Source of the DNA: CAIZGX01 sp044374295
Lineage (GTDB): Bacteria; Bacteroidota; Bacteroidia; Flavobacteriales_D; Sanyastnellaceae
Reading direction: 5' to 3'
Assembly (NCBI GenBank): GCA_044374295.1
Contig: JBILOU010000001.1
Coordinates: 1 to 64,000 of the forward strand
Length of the DNA: 64,000 nucleotides
In this document: piece after piece, positions 58,831-64,000 of the stretch
Numbering within the stretch: the first letter of the stretch is position 1
How the letters are laid out: the number at the start of each line of letters is the position of its first letter
The notes under the pieces: generated by a model
Database searches by the model: none
Told to the model about the DNA's origin: nothing
Seen by the model: the letters and a program-made list of their open reading frames with translations, nothing else
Position numbers and translations under genes: made by a program

Positions 58831-59487
58831 TTATTTCCAACGAGCAATTACCGTTTCGTTTCCTTTCGTTACGTTGTCTATATTCGCTACAATCTCAGTT
58901 CCTAATGGGAAATACAAATCAACGCGACTTCCGAATTTGATAAAACCAAACTGATCGTTTGCATTCAATTTATCACCCTCATTCACATACCAAACAATTC
59001 GTCTAGCCACAGCTCCAGCTACTTGACGAAGCAACACATCCTTTCCAGGAGCGTGTTCAACCACAACTGTTGTACGCTCATTCTCTGTGCTACTTTTTGG
59101 GTGCCAAGCCACCAAAAACAATCCAGGGTGATACTTAAAATACTTCACTACCCCAGAACAAGGCGTCCAGTTCGCATGAACATTCAATGGCGACATAAAA
59201 ATCGAAACTTGAATACGCTTACCTTGAAAATACTCCGGCTCTTCCACTTCTTCGATAACGACAACCTTTCCATCGCATGGAGCAACCAATTCGTTTTCCT
59301 TGGCACGATTCACACGATTTGGCAAACGGAAAAACTGTAAGAAAAGTAAGAAGACTATTCCGCAAGCCACAGCCGTCAAGATCCATATTAAAGCCATGTC
59401 GAACAACAAAAATGCGCCTCCAACAAGCATGGTCGAAATCAATAAAGTTCCACCTAAAATTTTAAAGCCCTCTTTATGTATAGTCAT
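58831..59487 (-). CDS. psd: Phosphatidylserine decarboxylase family protein
   Basis: A 218-residue short-form (archaeal-type) Psd that would convert phosphatidylserine to phosphatidylethanolamine. It has two N-terminal membrane helices (about 10-50), ENELVAPCDGKVV, MSPLNVHANWTPCSGVVKYFKYHPGLF with the active-site His, and NERTTVVVEH. The self-cleavage site is the Gly-Ser in FIKFGSRVDLYFPLGTEI (about residues 184-200), which creates the pyruvoyl group. The gene follows cdsA by 1 nt. Order rsfS-ftsH-cdsA-psd is common in Bacteroidota. Confidence 0.93.
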   Translation of the reverse strand: MTIHKEGFKILGGTLLISTMLVGGAFLLFDMALIWILTAVACGIVFLLFLQFFRLPNRVNRAKENELVAPCDGKVVVIEEVEEPEYFQGKRIQVSIFMSPLNVHANWTPCSGVVKYFKYHPGLFLVAWHPKSSTENERTTVVVEHAPGKDVLLRQVAGAVARRIVWYVNEGDKLNANDQFGFIKFGSRVDLYFPLGTEIVANIDNVTKGNETVIARWK

Positions 59488-59488
59488 A

Positions 59489-60298
59489 TCAAAACAAAAT
59501 CAAATAAATAATAACTAGTGGCAATGCAATTAGCAATCCATCGAAACGATCCAAAACACCACCGTGACCGGGCAACAATTTCCCTGAATCCTTAACACCC
59601 TTAATACGCTTGATTTGTGATTCGATTAAATCACCAATATTCGCAAAGACTGCAACAATTGAAGCAATAGCCACCCAATCTGTTTGGCTGAATGAATTCG
59701 GCATCAATGAATACAGAAAATACCCTGATAAAATTGCGCTTACCATTCCACCGAATAAACCTTCCCACGTCTTTTTTGGAGAAACAGCCTCAAGCAACTT
59801 ATGCTTTCCGAAAAACTTACCAAAGAAATAGGCTCCCGTATCATTGGCCCACAAGATTAAGAAAAATCCAAAAGGAAGTCGAGCATCAAAGTCACCATTA
59901 ATCTTACTTAAAAATACAAGAAGTGCAAAGGGAACAACGGTATAAATAAAACCCATTAAAATGGTAGAGGTGTCAAGAATAAAACTTGCGCTCACCTTCA
60001 TCATTTCGACCGAAAGAAACAACAACCATAAAACAGGCACAACAAGCATCCATCGCCAGTCTGTTCCATAAACCATGGTTGAAGCAGCTGTTAAATAGAG
60101 TATAATCGCTAATCCTAAACCGGCTCTTCTTTGAAAGCGCTTCATCTGAGGATTAACCAATCTCACAAATTCTTGAAAACCTTTCGCCGCGAAAAATCCA
60201 AACAACACCGTAAATGGCAAAAGCCCTGCAAATGCAGAGCCTACTACCACCAGACTAAAAACAAGTCCGACTAATGTTCTCAATAACAAATTACTCAC
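59489..60298 (-). CDS. cdsA: Phosphatidate cytidylyltransferase
   Basis: CdsA makes CDP-diacylglycerol from phosphatidate and CTP. The 269-residue membrane protein has about 7-8 helices and the C-terminal signature SPKKTWEGLFGGMVSA followed by GDLIESQIKRIKGVKDSGKLLPGHGGVLDRFDGL, the defining CDP-diglyceride synthetase motif with its Asp residues. It follows ftsH by 2 nt and precedes psd by 1 nt, so phospholipid synthesis and membrane proteolysis share an operon. Confidence 0.96.
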   Translation of the reverse strand: MSNLLLRTLVGLVFSLVVVGSAFAGLLPFTVLFGFFAAKGFQEFVRLVNPQMKRFQRRAGLGLAIILYLTAASTMVYGTDWRWMLVVPVLWLLFLSVEMMKVSASFILDTSTILMGFIYTVVPFALLVFLSKINGDFDARLPFGFFLILWANDTGAYFFGKFFGKHKLLEAVSPKKTWEGLFGGMVSAILSGYFLYSLMPNSFSQTDWVAIASIVAVFANIGDLIESQIKRIKGVKDSGKLLPGHGGVLDRFDGLLIALPLVIIYLILF

Positions 60299-60300
60299 AC

Positions 60301-62376
60301 CTAACTCTCCTCTGTTGTTGGGGGTTCGTTTGAATCAGTAGCCTTTTCATCCTGAGACTCTTCCGCAATTGGAGTTGTGTCCTCAGTCGCTTCAATAGCC
60401 GGTGCATTGGCCGCATCTAATCTATCCTTTTCAATCTGAGCAGTTGTCTCTGCTTCGTCTATTTGGGTCTGACGATCAATATAAGGTCTAACACCAAGCA
60501 CTCGCTCAAGATCTTCTTTGAAGATAACTTCCTTATCCAATAACAACTGAGCCAACTCTTCTAATTTCTCACGGTTCTCTGTAAGCAAATGAAGCGCACG
60601 CTGATACGCTGCTTCAACCAACTTGCTCACCTCTTCATCCATGGTTCGGGCTGTCTCATCACTGTATGGTTTCGTAAACTGATTCTCGCCTGAGGAGTCA
60701 TAATAACTCAAGTTACCAATGCGATCATTCAAACCGTAAATTCCAACCATCGCGTAAGCTTGCTTCGTTACTTTTTCCAAATCGGAAAGAGCACCTGTTG
60801 AAATTTTTCCAAAGATGACTTGCTCTGCTGCACGTCCACCAAGGGTTGCGCACATCTCATCTAAAATCTGATCTGTGGTTGTAATCTGCCTTTCTTCCGG
60901 TAAATACCAAGCTGCTCCTAAAGATCTTCCTCTAGGTACAATCGTCACTTTCACCAACGGCGAAGCATATTCCAACAACCATGAAGTAACAGCGTGACCC
61001 GCCTCGTGGAAGGCAATAGCACGTTTCTCATTTGGAGTAATAATCTTATTCTTCTTCTCAAGCCCACCAACGATGCGGTCTACAGCTGCCAAGAAATCCT
61101 TTTGTTCTACAGTCGCTGCTCCATGACGTGCAGCAATCAACGCCGCTTCGTTACAGATATTCGCTATATCTGCCCCAGAGAAACCAGGTGTCTGACGAGC
61201 CAAGAAATCTACATCTACAGAAGGGTCTGTCTTCACATTCTTCAAATGCACATTGAAAATTTGTACACGCTCCTTCACATCAGGCATGTCTACATATATC
61301 TGACGGTCAAAACGACCTGCTCTCATCAATGCCTTATCAAGAATGTCAGCACGGTTCGTTGCAGCCAAAATAATGATTCCTGAATTCGTTCCGAAACCAT
61401 CCATTTCAGTCAACAACTGATTCAACGTGTTCTCACGCTCATCGTTGCTTCCGAAATTAACGTTCTTACTTCTTGCACGGCCAATGGCATCAATCTCGTC
61501 AATGAAGATAATTGCTGGCGCCTTCTCCTTTGCCTGACGGAACAAATCGCGCACACGGCTGGCTCCAACTCCAACAAACATCTCCACAAAATCGGAACCC
61601 GACAATGAAAAGAAAGGAACCTGTGCTTCTCCGGCTACTGCTTTCGCTAACAACGTCTTTCCTGTCCCCGGAGGACCAACAAGCAATGCTCCTTTCGGAA
61701 TCTTCGCCCCTAGCTCTGTATATTTTTTTGGATGTTTCAAGAAATCAACAATTTCTTCAACCTCCTCCTTCGCTCCTTCCAATCCGGCTACATCAGCGAA
61801 AGTCACATTCGTTCCTTTCCCTTTTTCAAATAATTGCGCTTTGCTTTTTCCTATGTTGAAAATCTGACCGCCACCACCGCCGCCACCGCCGCCCATGCGA
61901 CGCATGATGAATGTCCAAGCAGCAATCATAACTCCCAATGCAATTAACCACCACAACAAACTTTGAGCAGTTTCATTTGGCGGTTGGAACTTCACTTCGA
62001 AATTGTGAACGGGACCTAAAGCATGCAATTCATCTATGAAATGCTCACTCGGTGGAATGTTGAACCAGAAGTCACTTCCCTGACGTGCTCCCATGACACC
62101 GCGTTGTTCAGGATACTGTCCTTTTAAATTCGCCTTTCCAAGTGAATCCAAATAAACCTTTCCCGTTGAACCGTTGTATTCAACACGCGCAATGTAATTA
62201 CTCTCTGCCCATGATTTCACTTGAGCGTAATTCGCCTCTGTTCCGTCTGAACTTCCGTTAAAGATCATCAGTCCAATTAACACGATTGCTATAACCGCAT
62301 AGATCCAATAAAAGCTGAAACCACCTTTCATTGGATTGTTCGGACCACCTGGCTTTTTAGTATTCTGATCACTCAT
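60301..62376 (-). CDS. ftsH: ATP-dependent zinc metalloprotease FtsH
   Basis: Membrane-bound AAA protease that degrades misfolded membrane proteins and regulatory substrates. The 691 residues comprise two membrane helices (about 22-40 and 140-160), a periplasmic part between them, and a glycine-rich linker (GGGGGGGG, about 167-174). The AAA domain has Walker A GPPGTGKT (234-241), IIFIDEIDAIGR (Walker B) and the SRH. The peptidase has the HEAGH zinc site (457-461). The tail (about 640-691) is acidic (Glu/Asp/Thr-rich). Its 5' end overlaps rsfS by 8 nt. Confidence 0.98.
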   Translation of the reverse strand: MSDQNTKKPGGPNNPMKGGFSFYWIYAVIAIVLIGLMIFNGSSDGTEANYAQVKSWAESNYIARVEYNGSTGKVYLDSLGKANLKGQYPEQRGVMGARQGSDFWFNIPPSEHFIDELHALGPVHNFEVKFQPPNETAQSLLWWLIALGVMIAAWTFIMRRMGGGGGGGGGQIFNIGKSKAQLFEKGKGTNVTFADVAGLEGAKEEVEEIVDFLKHPKKYTELGAKIPKGALLVGPPGTGKTLLAKAVAGEAQVPFFSLSGSDFVEMFVGVGASRVRDLFRQAKEKAPAIIFIDEIDAIGRARSKNVNFGSNDERENTLNQLLTEMDGFGTNSGIIILAATNRADILDKALMRAGRFDRQIYVDMPDVKERVQIFNVHLKNVKTDPSVDVDFLARQTPGFSGADIANICNEAALIAARHGAATVEQKDFLAAVDRIVGGLEKKNKIITPNEKRAIAFHEAGHAVTSWLLEYASPLVKVTIVPRGRSLGAAWYLPEERQITTTDQILDEMCATLGGRAAEQVIFGKISTGALSDLEKVTKQAYAMVGIYGLNDRIGNLSYYDSSGENQFTKPYSDETARTMDEEVSKLVEAAYQRALHLLTENREKLEELAQLLLDKEVIFKEDLERVLGVRPYIDRQTQIDEAETTAQIEKDRLDAANAPAIEATEDTTPIAEESQDEKATDSNEPPTTEES

Positions 62377-62950
62377 CTTTTGACTTTGCTATTTTCTTTG
62401 TTACCGCTTTTGGTTTTGCTGCAGTCTTTTTAACAACTTCAGACTTAGGTTTAACAACACGCTTTGCCTTTGGTTCAGTTTTAACTTTAGATTCAGCCTT
62501 AGCCTTGGTAGCTGCTTTAGGTTTAGCCACAGCTTTCGCCTTTGGCTCTGCTTTTACTTTCGGCTCAGGCTTCGCCTTTTTAGGCAACGCCATTTCATTG
62601 GCATCGGCCCACAAGCCTTCAATATCATAATGCTCGCGCATCGGTTCATAAAACACATGAACAATAATTGAGAAATAATCCATCAACACCCACTGCGCAT
62701 TGCGAACACCCTCTACTCTGCGAGGTCTCTCATCTAATTGCTTTCTTGTGAAATTTTCAGCACTGCGAGCAATCGCTTCTACCTGCGTGGTGCTGGTTCC
62801 TGTGCAAACAATGAAATAGTCTGCAATAGCAGCTTCAATGTTGCGCAAATCAAGAATCTTAATATCGTGTCCCTTTACTTCTTCAATTCCTTCAATAATG
62901 GAAAGTAACAACGCATCGTCGTTACCTGTCTTCGTTTCTTTTTTCTTCAT
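62369..62950 (-). CDS. rsfS: Ribosomal silencing factor RsfS with basic Lys/Ala-rich tail
   Basis: RsfS binds ribosomal protein uL14 and blocks subunit joining in slow growth. The first 110 or so residues have the family pattern (KILDLRNIEAAIADYFIVCTGTSTTQVEAIARSAE, WVLMDYFSIIVHVFYEPMREHYDIEGLWADA). From about residue 123 a tail of some 70 residues, rich in Lys, Ala, Pro and Val, follows and contains an internal duplication (EPKAKAVAKPK and EPKAKRVVKPK, 24 residues apart). Standard RsfS proteins end before it. The 3' end overlaps ftsH by 8 nt. Confidence 0.93.
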   Translation of the reverse strand: MKKKETKTGNDDALLLSIIEGIEEVKGHDIKILDLRNIEAAIADYFIVCTGTSTTQVEAIARSAENFTRKQLDERPRRVEGVRNAQWVLMDYFSIIVHVFYEPMREHYDIEGLWADANEMALPKKAKPEPKVKAEPKAKAVAKPKAATKAKAESKVKTEPKAKRVVKPKSEVVKKTAAKPKAVTKKIAKSKDE

Positions 62951-62967
62951 TTTTTAATCTTCTGTAG

Positions 62968-62996
62968 CAAAGGTATTCCGCTACGGCGTAATTTCG
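62968..62996. promoter_or_regulatory. Divergent promoter region for rsfS-ftsH operon and birA
   Basis: The minus-strand TACCTTTG (62975-62968), a perfect match, lies 17 nt before the rsfS ATG. The plus-strand TAATTTCG (62989-62996), one base off, precedes birA by 35 nt (ATG 63032) or 23 nt (TTG 63020). Confidence 0.5.
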
Positions 62997-63031
62997 TTGT
63001 AAACTTTAAGTTTTCTGCATTGAAAGAGTCC

Positions 63032-63763
63032 ATGTTTGAACAATCGCCGCATTTCCATTTCGAGCAGCTCGACAGCACAAACAACTATGCTTCCACAATT
63101 GCAAAACTGCCAGAAACCAGAACAGGTACTGCCATAACTGCCGATTTTCAGTTGGAAGGAAGGGGGCAGCGTGACAACAAATGGCTCGCAGAAGCCGGAA
63201 GTTCGTTCCTCGGAACACTGATTTTAAAAGTTCAATTGAATCCGGAAGACATCTTCTTCTTAAGCAAATGGGCGGCCCTTCAAGTCGCAAAAACGCTTAT
63301 TCAGCAAGGCATTCAGCATGTTTCCATCAAATGGCCCAACGACATTTTTGTTGAAGGAAAAAAAATCGGAGGAATACTCATTGAAAATTCTTGGAGCGAT
63401 CAAAAGCTTCACTATTCACTCATCGGAATGGGGATCAACCTCGCAACAAGTCCTTACGAAAACGCCACGAATTTTTCAGAACATTCGAATGAGGTGCCTT
63501 CAACTGTTGCTTTTCTTCAGACCCTTCGTAAACAAATGGATGCAGATTATTTTCTGTTGGAAGGAAATAACTGGAAGGAAATAGATCTTCAATACCACAA
63601 CCTCCTTTTTCAAAAAGAGGAATGGAAGGAATATCGCATCGCAAAAGACGAGTCAACATTCACCGGGAAAATTATACAAGTGAAAGCCGATGGCAAGCTT
63701 CTTATTGAAAAAGAAGACCAATCCTTGTTAGGTTTCTACATGAAAGAAATCATATTTAAATAA
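63032..63763 (+). CDS. birA: Biotin--[acetyl-CoA-carboxylase] ligase
   Basis: BirA attaches biotin to the biotin carboxyl carrier protein. From ATG 63032 the protein has 243 residues with no N-terminal HTH, so it is an enzyme-only ligase. Motifs: LDSTNNYAS at the start of the catalytic domain, GRGQRDNKW (GRGxxxxxW biotin loop), KWPNDIFVEGKKIGGILIE, and the C-terminal SH3-like domain (about residues 195-243). A TTG at 63020 could add four residues but the ATG is preferred. It is read divergently from rsfS. Confidence 0.95.
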   Translation: MFEQSPHFHFEQLDSTNNYASTIAKLPETRTGTAITADFQLEGRGQRDNKWLAEAGSSFLGTLILKVQLNPEDIFFLSKWAALQVAKTLIQQGIQHVSIKWPNDIFVEGKKIGGILIENSWSDQKLHYSLIGMGINLATSPYENATNFSEHSNEVPSTVAFLQTLRKQMDADYFLLEGNNWKEIDLQYHNLLFQKEEWKEYRIAKDESTFTGKIIQVKADGKLLIEKEDQSLLGFYMKEIIFK

Positions 63764-63812
63764 TTCAAGTTGAAGGAAAGAAATCTTACCTTCATTCAGT
63801 TAATACATCTAC

Positions 63813-64000
63813 ATGAAAACGATAAAGAGAATTGCCGTTTTAGGTTCAGGAATCATGGGCTCTCGCATTGCTTGTCACTTCGCGCAATGCGGAATTCCAG
63901 TGCTTTTGCTAGACCGCCCTTCTGACGACGAAAAGGACAAAAACAAGATTGTCAACGACTCGTTGAAAAACGCGTTACAATCCTCACCCTCGCCTATTTA
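63813..64000 (+). CDS. 3-hydroxyacyl-CoA dehydrogenase, N-terminal part (partial)
   Basis: Translation from ATG 63813 gives about 62 residues that run off the window. The beginning RIAVLGSGIMGSRIACHFAQCGIPVLLLDRP is the NAD-binding GxGxMG Rossmann motif of FadB/HBD-type enzymes. These oxidise 3-hydroxyacyl-CoA in fatty acid beta-oxidation; Bacteroidota often carry a fused enoyl-CoA hydratase, which cannot be judged here. The upstream promoter is not clear. Confidence 0.85.
   Translation, partial: MKTIKRIAVLGSGIMGSRIACHFAQCGIPVLLLDRPSDDEKDKNKIVNDSLKNALQSSPSPI

Noticed and set aside
61512..61859. A 115-codon plus-strand frame
   Set aside because: Antisense to the well-supported ftsH gene; no homology pattern and no promoter.

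Overview
The window looks like chromosome of a free-living Bacteroidota bacterium, most likely of the order Flavobacteriales. The evidence is: type IX secretion (T9SS) C-terminal sorting domains of both type A and type B; a GldA-like ABC ATPase; families largely confined to this phylum (DUF4290, DUF4834, DUF4924, YfhO-type membrane proteins, a SusC-like TonB receptor with a carboxypeptidase-regulatory domain); repeated promoter elements of the Bacteroidota type (TAnnTTTG); and few visible Shine-Dalgarno sites. The DNA is moderately AT-rich and densely coded. I see no tRNA, rRNA, CRISPR array, prophage or integrative element. No gap without a gene is much longer than 300 bp.

Layout. 1-1.4 kb: the tail of a T9SS-exported protein, a small membrane protein, and a REP-associated tyrosine transposase (RAYT) among three palindromic REP-like units. 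1.4-14.2 kb: recG, a GT-C-like membrane protein, dtd, an operon (acyltransferase, MFS transporter, small protein, OmpH/Skp-like protein, DUF4924), a DCC thiol oxidoreductase with a membrane protein, then YfhO, DUF4834 and a GldA-like ATPase. 14.3-23 kb: a chain of FIST sensor, hybrid kinase and purN with ATGA overlaps, then marC, an ArsC-like protein, an EamA transporter, a TonB receptor and a TPR-like secreted protein. 23-30 kb: a surface-polysaccharide operon (Gfo/Idh/MocA oxidoreductase, flippase, GT4, FemAB-like transferase) and a patatin with an outer-membrane barrel. 30-39 kb: a sensor kinase coupled to gpmI, two paralogous choice-of-anchor-L T9SS type B proteins, a LolD-like ATPase and asnS. 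38.5-42.8 kb: an operon of DUF4290, HupE-like, YidD, lipoprotein, hemB and a BNR-repeat protein. 42.8-51.2 kb: uvrD diverging from a sigma-54-type activator with no DNA-binding domain, a MraY/WecA-like transferase, a Wzi-like barrel, a peptide ABC permease and a GT2. 51.2-64 kb: ruvC, a 1998-residue modular T9SS protein, two DUF1573 proteins, the block rsfS-ftsH-cdsA-psd, birA and the start of a 3-hydroxyacyl-CoA dehydrogenase.

Taken together the genes serve housekeeping (DNA repair, translation, haem, purine, phospholipid synthesis), envelope building (glycosyltransferases, flippase, barrels, OmpH, LolD, YidD) and T9SS-dependent surface display. No clear new multi-gene defence or biosynthetic system is visible. 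The features most worth a second look are the RAYT with its REP palindromes, the sigma-54-type activator with an altered GAFTGA loop and no HTH, the giant protein with metal-binding-like repeats next to four-cysteine DUF1573 proteins, the FIST/hybrid-kinase/Hpt pair, the repetitive basic tail on RsfS, and a recurring 4-6 nt spacing between the -7 promoter element and the start codon that suggests leaderless mRNAs.
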